From Proales similis (lineage: Eukaryota; Rotifera; Eurotatoria; Ploima; Proalidae): DNA of 64,000 nucleotides. Position 1 is the stretch's first letter, and the number at the start of each line of letters is the position of its first letter. The position numbers and the translations under genes are program-made. Where the stretch lies: contig JAGVRJ010000010.1 in assembly GCA_019059635.1 (NCBI GenBank), positions 374,501-438,500 of the forward strand. The letters run 5' to 3'. Of this stretch, positions 1-10,250 are shown piece after piece. The notes under the pieces were generated by a model, which saw only the letters and a list, made by a program, of their open reading frames with translations, was not told where the DNA came from and made no database searches.

Positions 1-3000
1 AAGTGAGTGGAAAATTGCGACTCGCTCGGGCGCATTTATATGATGCGTCAACAGCCCACTCTGTTGATTGATTGCGATCGGTAATTCGATTAAAGGGCAC
101 ACTTCCGTTTCGTAGAGGCGTACAAATATTCATACATATGGGCGTATGTTTTATCATTTTACTTGTGTTGGCGATATAATTTGATTTTTCAGTCAAAAAT
201 GGACCGGAGCGCGATTAGATTAGCGGGCATCAGCATCAGCCAACGCATTCAAAAAGAGCCTAATTGCTTGGAGCTGGGTCCAATAGGCAGAGCAAGAGAA
301 TGCAGCTCAAACGCACACTGAAAGAGATATGGAAAAGAATCGGAGACAAGGAAGCAGAGCTGACTGTTTCGGCTCGCACGCAAGCACCTAAATGACAGAG
401 CAAATATTTGAGCTTCAATATTCAAAATGGCTGATAATTTCGCTTCCAGCAAACACCAGGCTCTGTTGGTTCTTAAACGCAATCCGCAGTTGCGTAGTAC
501 GAGCCTATCTCGGCCAAGCTCTCCCCTCTATCCCCGTTGTCGCCAACTCTTCCTCCCTCTCTGTCTGTCTGTCGGTCTAGGTCTCACTTGTGTCGTCTCT
601 GAAATGACTCAACACACACACACACGTTCTGATAAGCGAAGGCATCTCTGTTGTATGAATCCCTGTTTGACTGCTGATGTGTACGCCTACAGGCAACTTA
701 TATGGCGAGTGTGTGATTGACGTTCGCTGTTCGTCATGCGAATACTTTCAAACCGCAGGCCGATTCCACTGGGACTTTTCACTTCTCAAGTTTATCATCT
801 TCTTTTCAGCTTGGGGCACAACTCAGATTCTATTTTTCATGTTCTCAGTTTTCTTCCGCAAAGGTGTTCGGATAAAGTGTCCTGAGCGGAGTCAGTTCAT
901 CAAAGGAACTTGTTTCTCTTTCTTCTTCTTTTCAATTAGGCTCATTTGGTGGATCCTGTTATTCTGCCGATCCTGTAGCGTGTCGAATTGCAAATGCCAA
1001 ATCAATAAAAGAGCACTTGAATTGGAAATCCAAGAAATTCGAGTGCTGATAGGAAAGCAGCGAGCTGGAGGGCAGTTTGATTTAATGAGCTTCGATTTGC
1101 ACTCGCCATTTCGAATCTGTGTCTCAACTTGAGCGAAATATAAAAGAGTTATGAACTAAATAAAGAGCGCCGAATTAATTTGCCCCGCTGATTGATACCG
1201 TTAGGCATTCAAAAGAAGGCGGCCGAACTGTCTTGGAAAAGACGCGCTAATGAAACGGAGGGTTGAAGAAAATTTGCAGGTTCGACTCGAGGCTAGACTA
1301 GCTCAGCACCTGTGCTCGTTCTATTCACTTGCTCGGAGCTTGCCCACCGGTTGTGTTAACTGGCGTCTCACTTGACTTGCGGGCAGGACATTTATTCAAT
1401 AAGCCAATTAATATATTCTTGCCCTTCTATTTGCCTCCTCTCTCTCTCGAGCATCTAATTTAAATTCTTTTTCGCCCTCGGCCCTTCTCTCCCTGTGATT
1501 AAGAGTCTCTTTCAAGTTCGGACCGATCTAATCTCGGCATTTAATTGCCACCGTCTCGGCTTGAATCGTAAAATCCAAATTCGGTTTTTAGGTGACGAAG
1601 CGCGCCTCAAATTCGTCACAATTGGCGCACACTTCGCTCGGAGCAGTTCCGGCCAGTGAGCGATTAGACTGTTTTAAGAAAACAAGAGCCATTTGAGTGC
1701 TTCGGATGCATTTCCGGCGAGCACAACAGGTTGCAATTTCTGCTCGTGAATGTTTTTACAGCTCCATATTCATTAAATTGATGCTTGACATGAGAAAAAT
1801 CACATAATTCACTCTCAAGCATTCGAGCAAGCACAGCCTTGGCATAAAGGTTTGACGTGTGCACGGTTAACGACGCGTTATTATTAGCCTTTTTGCCTAG
1901 AAACATCGATCGAACGCGTTGCATCCATTTCGCTTCTTTTTGTTTGAGTTCTAATGATTCAAGTTTGACGATATTGTGCATTTTTACGGTGAACGAGCCC
2001 TCTTTCTATTTATCGGTTAAATGCCTCCTCCTTACTCCCTCTCTCTCGCTCTTCACTTCTAATTGAATTAAACTGCTTCGATCTGAATTGAAGCAAACAA
2101 GCCAAGTCAAGCGCGTGTTAGAATAACATGAGGCGTTTGTTTGTTATCTCAACTCAGCCCCTGTGAGTTGCGTAATCGAACGCTTTAGTTTGCTCGCAAA
2201 TTCTTTGCCCGGCTTACTGAAATACTCGTGTTCACTTGGTCTCCTCCTTTCCTTGGTGCTAGCTCACTGGGCAATTCAATTAATCATTCAGCAGGCATTG
2301 ACAATCACATAATAGCCAACATTAGCCTCTGGCTGCTACCTCATTTCGGCCTTTTCCCTCGCCATTCCTCGATATTTGATTTTGATTAGTTGATTCCTTG
2401 CGCACTCGACTTGCAGTGCCAACCGCTCCCAGAGAGAAAGAGAGAGAGAGCGGACTTTTGATTCAGAGCGGCAGGAGAATTCTTAATCTCTTGCAAAGAC
2501 TCACCTGTGGAACTGCTATGGCTTGATTAGTGACGCGAACGGGCCTGAGGCTTGTGAGTGGGCCAAAAAGAAAGCAATCGGCGTTTAGATTGTAAATGTG
2601 AGAAGCACGCTTTGCAAGATTGAAAAGGTTGTTTGGGCGGAGAGATACCGAGTTAGAGCGCAAGTGAGAGAATAGAAAGTGTTGGCCGTTAGCGTTTTGT
2701 TTTAGCGTTTGAGCATTTGCACATAATGTTTAAAGGCGCCAGCACACACACACACACACAGCTCGCGTCGTCGTTTAGACAACTCAGGTAGAATTTGGGC
2801 GTCTTTTGTCGACAAAATGAATTGTTTGCTCAATCGGTCCAAGAGAGCTGAGAATTCAATTGGCGGATGCCAAGTTCGTGAGTGGCCCGTAACAAACTTG
2901 TTTCGCTCGTCGTTCGAGTCGAATCGCGCGCGGCAAATGGGCGCTTTCTTATAATCAACTGCCGCTTGAAGCAAAGCCAGAAGAAATGACCAAACGGCCG

Positions 3001-3982
3001 TATTGGCTTTGCGAGCATCGGCCAAATGAATTTTAAGAGCCTATGGCCTCAAGAGGCCTGGCTCTCTAAACTAAATCAATTGCTCTTAGGACCTAGAATT
3101 GCCTGAAAGCAAGTGGCCAACTCGTTCCTCACCACCCAGCCACACACACACACACACACACACACACAACGATCGGCCATCTAGGCTTTTGTTTTCGCAT
3201 CGTATAAAACAGACCGTGCGTGCAAGCGAGATGCAAGTAATTCGACGCGTGCCTTTTACACAATCGATCATGGAATTTGACTCGCGTGCAAGAGTTAGTG
3301 GGCAAAGTAGTCAGAACAAGCCGCATGCTTGTCAATCATTTCTCACCGACTCTTTCTACTTTGATTTTTTCGACGAGACGAATGAATGGTGGCGATCAGC
3401 GCGCGATAGACGAGACAAAATCATGAATCAGAGCATTCGAGTTCGCTCGGCTAGACCCGAGCGATTTTCTCGTTTATCTAAACAATTTATCACACGCGCG
3501 AACAGGCCATCCTTGCTCGGGCAAATTTATGACCACACTTAATTGCTTTAGACGCGCGCGGCGAACAAGGAGCATCGCTCACACCCTTGTTGGACGCCTC
3601 TGACTCACAACCGATGAGCTACAATTAAGGAGAGAGTGATCGTTTATCGCTAGGTAGGCTACTCAAATAACCTTAAGCCACGCTTTGAAACCAATAGCCC
3701 CACTCAACTTCGACTCTTGGAGTCCCTTGAAAGCGGCCGCATTTTGATCTGTTGAGTGTGGCTCAGTTCTCCCAATCTGTGTATCCTCTTCCTCATTCTC
3801 TTGCTCGCTCGCCTCCTAATATTTTTCGTCGGCCTCCGAATCAGCTTAATTGCCGAATTATGCGAGTTAGATAACTGCGAAAAGTGAAACATTCAAGTCT
3901 GTGCTTTAGTTCTCACGTTCGACACAGCCATTTCCATCCAAAGCACGCCGCCACGCACAAGAGTTTCCTTTGCTAATAGCTA
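1..3982. other. Gene-free 5' block
   Basis: I see no supportable gene here. Open frames of up to 151 codons exist on both strands, but they lack splice partners, family resemblance or, in several cases, an ATG start. The block holds short GA/CT-rich and CA-rich simple repeats (about 612-623, 2434-2450, 2744-2760, 3140-3169). A pyrimidine-rich stretch ending in AG at 3978-3979 lies three bases before the next gene's ATG, so a 5' UTR intron may reach back into this block. It probably holds promoter and regulatory DNA of the downstream gene or of a gene to the left of the window. Confidence 0.6.
3140..3169. repeat. (CA)n microsatellite
   Basis: An uninterrupted CA dinucleotide run of about 30 bases in gene-free DNA. 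Open frames across it are rich in alternating His/Thr or Cys/Val and are artefacts of the repeat. Confidence 0.95.
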
Positions 3983-6900
3983 ATGCCTTTTAAGAGCAAT
4001 ATTATGCCACACAATGTAGAAGCAAGTTGCGAGCAGCGGGAACCAATCGAGTTCTCAAATCAGAATAGACTTGAACTATTCGCCGACAGCAATCTCACCG
4101 ACTCAATTCATTCATGCTTATCATCGACAGACGCAATGACGAGCAGCTTCAATGAGAACCTCTCGCCAATGTACCGATCGCTCACTTCGTCTTCGTACGG
4201 CGACGATCCTTGGCGCTCAAACTCGCTCTACAGGAGGAACCTAAGCTACCAGCCGATCGGATATGTTCAGCTCACTCGCCAAGTGCTCGCAGTCTACTCG
4301 ACCGATGGCAAGCAATCGATTCAAATCGATTGCACCAACAGGAAAAAATTCAAGAAAAAAGTTCGCACTCCTTCGATCGGCTGCTCGCTGAAAAGCCTCT
4401 CAATCTGCGACACCATAAGCTTTGACATTGACTCGTTGTCGACATTCTTTGATCTCATGATGGAAGTGCAAATTCTAAGTCAAATTGGCCAAGAAAAGAG
4501 AAATGACTCCAAGCTCTTTGAAGGACACGACTCGAGCTTTGAGCTACCAACCATCGACATTGAAGATTTCGAGATATTACACGAAATCACGAATGAACCG
4601 TATGCTCTGACAAGTAACAGCGGTCAAAAGGAAGATGGACTATTAGAATATGAAAAATTTGACGGTAGGTGGGCTTTGAATAGATGCGATTGATAAGAAA
4701 AGATCAAAAAAGAGGAAAAAAAGGCCGAGCAAGAGCGCTTAGTTCGGGATACAGTAGTGCCGATGAGCTAATGAAAAGGAAACCAAAAATCAAAGAGTCA
4801 AAGCCAGACATCGGTAAGATGCGCATTTTAAAGGGGAAAACATTCTGAAAGAAAAACGAAAAATTAAAGGAAACCAATTGATCATAAATCGCATTGACAT
4901 CGACCAAGAAGGAAATGAAACAGAATTAAAAGTTCGCCTTACGCTCTCAAATAGGAATGAGAACACAGACCGATACATTCAAGGCGTTCGAGAAGCGCAC
5001 AAAGAAGAGGAAAAGATTGATGAGAGTCTTGTGTCTCTTACAAAGCCATCTGACACGAATGTAGCTGATGAGAAGAACTGGATCGAAGAGGACATGAGAC
5101 TTGTTAAAAAGCCTTCTGACATGAATTTATCAGAGCAGGCTGTTCTTGTCGGAGAAGACATGCCAGACCGAGACCAGCCGTCTCCCTCAAGGCCATCTGA
5201 CATAAATCTGAATTTTCAAGAGATTAAAGTTGAGGAGGTCAGCAATACTGAAGACCTACCTTCCATTACCGAGTTGACTAATATCTCTCCGACTGAGCAG
5301 ATGAAATATGTAGAAGCGGAGACCAATATCAAAGACCAACCATCATTTTCAAAATTTCCTGGAATCAACCCGACTGATCAGGAGATTCGATTCAGAAAGG
5401 AAATCCTAGGTCTGGACCAAATCCCCAGCAAATCTCCTGAGCAGGCGATATCGGCCTTAGAAGGCATGCCAGATCGGGAACAACCGCATTCCTCTAAGTC
5501 ATCTGATATCAATCCGAATTTTCAGGAGATTAAGGTCGAAGAGGACATAAATGCCGAACAACCCCTTATCAAGTCTTTACTGCAGACGTTTCCTGTTACG
5601 GATGATATTCCAGAAAAGGAACTTTCACCCTTTAGAACATGCCCTGACATCAATTTGACTGAGCAGACGAATTCTGTGGAAGAGAAGGTCACCGACGTGG
5701 ACTTGTCACCTCTTGGAAAGATCTCTGACATCCAAACAACTGATCAAGAGATTCGGGTCAAGACTACGGAGGACCAACCAACCCTTACAAACTGTTCTGA
5801 GCAGACGATATCGACCGATGAGGACATCCCAGATAAGGAACAACCAACCCATAAAAATTATTCTGACATGAATGTATCGACGAAATATATGGAAGAAGAG
5901 GAGCTCATTACTGAGGAGCAGCAGTTCTTTACCAAGTCTTGTGAGCAGCCGGAGATGATTGCCGAGAGCTTGACACCCCTTTCGAAGATCTCTGACATCG
6001 AGGCAACTGAGCGGATGATTGCCAACGAAGAGGACCTATCTACTCGCTGCAAGCTCTCTCTCATGAATCCGACTGAGCAGACAAAATTTGTTGAAGAGGA
6101 GCTCACAACCAAGGGCCTACCAGACACTACCAATTCTTCTGATCACGAGAATCGGTTGGAAGGGAACAACATAGTCGAGGATCAGGGATCCCTATGCAAG
6201 TCCCGTGAGCAAGCCGAGGACCTATTTTCCATTACTGAGTTCGCTGATGCGAGTGCGACTGAGCAGAAAATTCCTGACCTGAAGGAACAGGACCTAGAAT
6301 CTCCGACAAAGTCCTCAGACTTGAATGTATCTCAGCAGACAAAATATATGAAAGAGGAGCTCTTCTCCGAGGATCTAACATCCTTTACAAAGTCTTCTGT
6401 ACAGCCGATTCCGGTTGGAGAAGAATTCATAACCCAAGACCTACCATTGACCCTTTCAAAGTTTTCTGAACGCAATCTGACTGATACAGAAATTCAAAGG
6501 CAAGTAATTACGGAGGTCCAACCTCCCTTCATCAAGTCTTCTGGGCAGACGATTCATGACGAAAAAGGCTTGCCAGATCAGGACAAGCCGTCTTCCTCAA
6601 AGCTCTCTTACTCCGATCAGGCGACATGGGTCCAAGCTGGCTTCCTAAACCAGGAGCGACAACCCGTTTCAAAGTATTCTGACACGAACAAAACTGAGCA
6701 GGCGATATCCGTGGAGAGAGAGGAGCGCCTAGGGTATTCTTCCCTTAAAGCCAGACCGGCAGATCGAGCTGTTATTGATTCAATCTTGCCACCGCATAAT
6801 TTATCTTCATCGGATTTTATTCAGACTTATCAACATTCGTCTGGCATTAATTCATCTGACATGAATGATACCGACCGAAGAGAAGCATTTACTCAAGAGC

Positions 6901-8516
6901 TTGAAAGCGAAGAAATCAACGAAGAAGATGCAAATCTCAATTCGAAGCCTGGTCCTTCTTTTCTTAATGTGGAAGGACCTGTTTTTAGCGCTTTTACGAG
7001 ATCTGAATCTCCTCCAGATGTTAGCGGAGGATATCAGGGTTCTTCTTCTTTTATTGCATCTTTAAACTCTCATTCTATAGTCTCTTCGGTTCAATCTCTT
7101 TTTTCTTCGGCTTTATCGTCCAGTGGCACTCAATCTCGCCCTATTCGCTTCCTCTCCCACCATGAGGCTGATTTTGACGTCATGCCAACCAACGCAGACG
7201 AGTCTAGCATGAACTCTAATGAATCGTCGTTTTCCGCTTCTTCTTATCGCCAAGCGTCTCCACATTCCCAGGCTCTTAATGAGGCGGTTTTCGATCCATC
7301 TTCAGCCTGGCAGTCGGATTATTCAACAAATTATTTTCATTCGAATTCCTCGTTCGTAGAAGCATTTGACGGCGACCTCTCCAAATTCCGAGACAATCTC
7401 ACTTCTAGCGGCAACGAAGAGTCTCTTTTTAAACAGAATCAGAATAGCGATTCGGTCTATGGGAAGCTCTGGACTCGCCTTGCTTCGGTGTTTTCTTCGT
7501 CCGACCGTGAATCAGCAAACTCAAAAGCCAAGGAACCAATCAGCAGCGTCATAGACTATTCTCAGTTTGCACTGCGGCAAAAAAGCGCAAGTAAAAGCGC
7601 CGCCTATTCGGAACAAGTTGTGCGCGCATCGAACGAGGCCGACTTTGCCATGACACAGTTCAATCCTGAAATGTTTGAACTGTTGGCCATTCCGACCGAA
7701 AGAAAGAGAAGCGCGAATAGCTTGAGCTCGGACCCGGCCGTATTTGACCCACATAGTGAATGGGATGTAAAGTACTCGAGCGGCTTTGGTCAAGTTTCGG
7801 CGATGAAAGATTCGACCTTGGATGAGCAGCAGCATCCAGAAGATGAGAAAAGCAACCCGGTTTTGGAAAATAGAATCAATCGAAAGACTTGGCCTCTTGC
7901 CTTACTTGGCAATCTGGTCAAGAGTTTCGCAGTGTTCGATCCTCGGCATCAAGTGAGATCGCCGTCTATCCCGTCTGGCACATTGCCGCTATTGGCTCAA
8001 TCGACCAACGATCTGCCACTTTACATCAGCTACCAAGCGAGCCTGATCAAAAGAAACAAATTCAAGTCATTGCTCAAGCAACTGCAGAGATTCGAGTTCG
8101 AGGAGGCGGCCGAACTTGTGCAAGAGGCTTTCACGCGCGCCTCGCTTCGTCTAGACGATGAAGGACTGTCGCTGAATGCGCAGGACTCAATACCGCCCTT
8201 GTTTGAGTCGCGCTGTCAGTTTGAGCTGAGCGATTTGATCAAGTTCGGCTCGATTTCTCGCAAGAAGCCCTACTTTGACGACTTTGCAGTCTTCCTGCCC
8301 GAGATGCATGAGTTCTTTCGCTACTATCTCATGACCCATCCGAGCCATTACGACCTGTTCTACTCGTTCATAAAAAATCGCCGACCCGTCTTTTATGTGG
8401 AAGAAACGCACCATTGCTTTGACAGACAAAGCAATCGTCCTCAAATTGCCGACCTGATCGGCTACGCACTCGTCACCGCCGGCGCCTTTTCCTTGTTTGC
8501 CTACACTTTCAAATGA
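3983..8516 (+). CDS. Unrecognised large acidic repeat protein with hydrophobic C-terminal tail
   Basis: I do not recognise this family. Proposed exons are 3983-4664 and 4819-8516, giving 1,459 aa. The donor at 4665 (GTAGGT) is good. The acceptor is weak: starts at 4819, 4852 and 4870 all keep the frame. The long second frame has no usable ATG near its start (first listed codon is TTG at 4878), so joining it to the upstream ATG frame is the simplest model. Visible parts: a Ser-rich N-terminal region (1-227); a long acidic region (about 299-865) of degenerate repeats near 26 aa built on SSD-x-N-x-TEQ and VEED-type segments; a Ser-rich stretch with three AVFDP motifs (near 1049, 1200, 1264); a more ordered-looking C-terminal region (about 1290-1430); and a hydrophobic last 20 residues ending FAYTFK. 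The layout suggests a mostly disordered protein, possibly tail-anchored in a membrane with the bulk facing the cytosol. That localisation is inference. Confidence 0.6.
5034..6730 (+). repeat. Degenerate ~26-aa coding tandem repeat
   Basis: The translated frame repeats a unit of about 25-28 residues some twenty times. Recurrent elements are SSDxNxTEQ, a VEED/EEE acidic segment, and a DQP-S-K segment leading into the next SSD. A higher-order copy is visible: the segment with MPDRDQP and NFQEIKVEE near 5161 recurs near 5467 as MPDREQP and NFQEIKVEE, an offset of 306 nt (102 aa, about four units). DNA identity between these two blocks is high, while other units are strongly diverged, which fits an old array with a younger segmental duplication. 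Confidence 0.85.
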
Positions 8517-8817
8517 TGAATGATTTAATCCGCCTTCTTCCTTTAGTCACCAAATTTCTACCGCCTGTTTGTACTCTTCAAGGTTTCTTTAGAACATAAA
8601 CTCGTTTGACCAATATTTGCTCGGCTTGTCTGATCACGAGGGTTCTCAAGCAGTTTAACCGAGTCCGAGTCTTGAACAAACTCAAAAGCCGATTCGGAGA
8701 ATGAATTAAGAAACGGGTCGAGTCAGCTTTGTCTCATTTAGTCATCTTTCGGTCGCTTGGAAACGGCATAATCTGCGGCCCAGTTCCGAGCTTTCTTTGT
8801 CATTTTTTAGACTGAAA
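8517..8817 (+). other. Intergenic gap, probable 5' leader of next gene
   Basis: No coding frame is supported. The stretch ends in a pyrimidine-rich acceptor-like tract with AG at 8809-8810, seven bases before the ATG at 8818. This suggests a 5' UTR intron or another splice acceptor just ahead of the start codon. I saw no clear AATAAA for the upstream gene. Confidence 0.5.
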
Positions 8818-10062
8818 ATGAACTTAAACGAGATTGACGCCTTATTTGAGCGATTGAGCATAGGAATTGAAGAGAGGGCACGCAATTTAATCAAAAGCAA
8901 GCAATTAGAATTCGAAGGCCAAGTTCAACAGTTCGTTTGCAGGTCTGGTCATCATCTTTCCGAGCGGATTGAAAACGAGCGCCAAATTCTACTGCGATAT
9001 CTCAACGATTGGAAAAATTCTCAAATTGGCCAAGTTGACCGCTGGCGGCCAGTTCCGTTCATCAAAAAGAAATTTCCGGCCAGCTTTGCTAAAGTTCACT
9101 TTCGCCCGGTCGAAGACACGCGCCTGGCCAATCTGCTTCACACAGACGTACTCGTCGGCGGCCATGTGGACATGAGAAGCAAAGTGAAATTCCTGCATTT
9201 GTACGACGAGCGAGCAGCTATTCCGATAGAACCAGCCTTGCCCAAGATCTACACCGGCTTTAAAATAGCGCCTTTTAATCGGAGGCGGCTGTTGATATAC
9301 ACAGAGGCAGTCGGTCGCTTTGTCTTGAGTTTGTATGTTTGCAAAGAGAGTGCTATTCAAAGAGTAAAAGCCATAAGGCGGCCAGTGCCCGTCGACAAAC
9401 TGGTGGCTTATGGAGACCGCGCGGTCTGCGTCTCAAAAGTACTCAATTCGGCCAGCGAACTGGCCATTTACGACAAGAACCTCAATCCAGTTGCTAGACG
9501 AACTCTCTTCTCTGAGATCATTCTCAACTACATCGATGACGTGCGCTTGGTTTGCTGGCAGTGCGCTGCCAAGCGTTACCTGATGCTTGACTTTGAGCTG
9601 AACGAGTTGGCCGAGTTCGGACAAGAGCTCGATCCTGAAGCACCCTGGTTCACCAAAGGAACTCTCTCGCCCATCCAGGGCAGCCGCGACCATCTCATGC
9701 TCTTCTTGAACGGCTTCGACGCCTATCAGTTCGACGACCAGTCAACTACTCTGTTCTCGTACCCGGACGATTTCGATGCTTCATCGTGCAAAGTGAGGCT
9801 CATCGACCTGGCCACTGGCTTCACGCGAGTCGAATTTCAAATCGACGAAGCGATCGAAAATCAGGTGAAATTCTTCAAAACGTCCGAGTTGGTTGTTTTG
9901 CGAAAGTCTGGCCAGTCGAACTCGATCTCTTGCTATGACTCGTCCGGTAAAATCGCTTCAGCAAATTTCATCTCAGCCTATGACGCGGATTATCTCAATC
10001 TAACCCGGCACGGTGACTTTGTCTACTTTCACTCTTCAAAGAGGACGCTTGTGTTTATTTGA
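8818..10062 (+). CDS. Unrecognised 414-aa protein, coiled-coil start then beta-rich body
   Basis: A single uninterrupted frame with no coding intron. The frame is open from a TTG at 8797, but a splice-acceptor-like AG at 8810 and the first in-frame ATG at 8818 favour the latter start. Residues 1-75 are charged and heptad-like (ERLSIGIEERARNLIKSK, then a second helix with SERIENERQILLRYLNDW), consistent with a short coiled coil. The rest alternates hydrophobic and polar residues in short strands separated by turns, as in degenerate beta-propellers (for example LVAYGDRAVCVSK, RHGDFVYFHSSKRTLVF). I could not find the WD, NHL or Kelch signature residues, so a propeller is only a guess. It lies about 300 bases after the repeat protein on the same strand; no functional link can be claimed. 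Confidence 0.7.
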   Translation: MNLNEIDALFERLSIGIEERARNLIKSKQLEFEGQVQQFVCRSGHHLSERIENERQILLRYLNDWKNSQIGQVDRWRPVPFIKKKFPASFAKVHFRPVEDTRLANLLHTDVLVGGHVDMRSKVKFLHLYDERAAIPIEPALPKIYTGFKIAPFNRRRLLIYTEAVGRFVLSLYVCKESAIQRVKAIRRPVPVDKLVAYGDRAVCVSKVLNSASELAIYDKNLNPVARRTLFSEIILNYIDDVRLVCWQCAAKRYLMLDFELNELAEFGQELDPEAPWFTKGTLSPIQGSRDHLMLFLNGFDAYQFDDQSTTLFSYPDDFDASSCKVRLIDLATGFTRVEFQIDEAIENQVKFFKTSELVVLRKSGQSNSISCYDSSGKIASANFISAYDADYLNLTRHGDFVYFHSSKRTLVFI

Positions 10063-10250
10063 ATCGGAGAAGTTCAGACAAAATCACGTGTCCTTGTGTC
10101 GCTAGTTTTGCTCGGTTCGCGTTTTGCATAAGCGACTCGTCAGCTAATATATACGAGCCCGCATAAATAAAATGGTTCCAAATCGCGTTTAGTTGAGCAG
10201 TGCCCTCTCTAGCCTGCCGCCGATCAATGTTTTGTCTAGTCTAGAGAACT
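10063..10250 (+). other. Short intergenic gap
   Basis: It holds the poly(A) signal of the upstream gene (10166-10171) and then the presumed promoter of the next gene. Nothing else is seen. Confidence 0.5.
10166..10171 (+). terminator. Poly(A) signal AATAAA
   Basis: AATAAA about 104 bases after the stop codon of the 414-aa gene ending at 10062. It is the only canonical hexamer seen before the next gene. Confidence 0.6.

Noticed and set aside
677-1132. 151-codon open frame in the 5' gene-free block
   Set aside because: Phe/Cys-rich, no ATG context or splice partner, no family resemblance; likely chance.
2702-3542. Overlapping open frames on both strands (107 and 147 codons)
   Set aside because: They start with TTG and run through CA repeats, giving Cys/Val or His/Thr runs; artefacts.
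4684-4813. Open 43-codon stretch ending in a consensus donor, considered as an internal exon
   Set aside because: It would need a 19-nt intron upstream and the wrong phase; kept only as a finding about the ambiguous junction.
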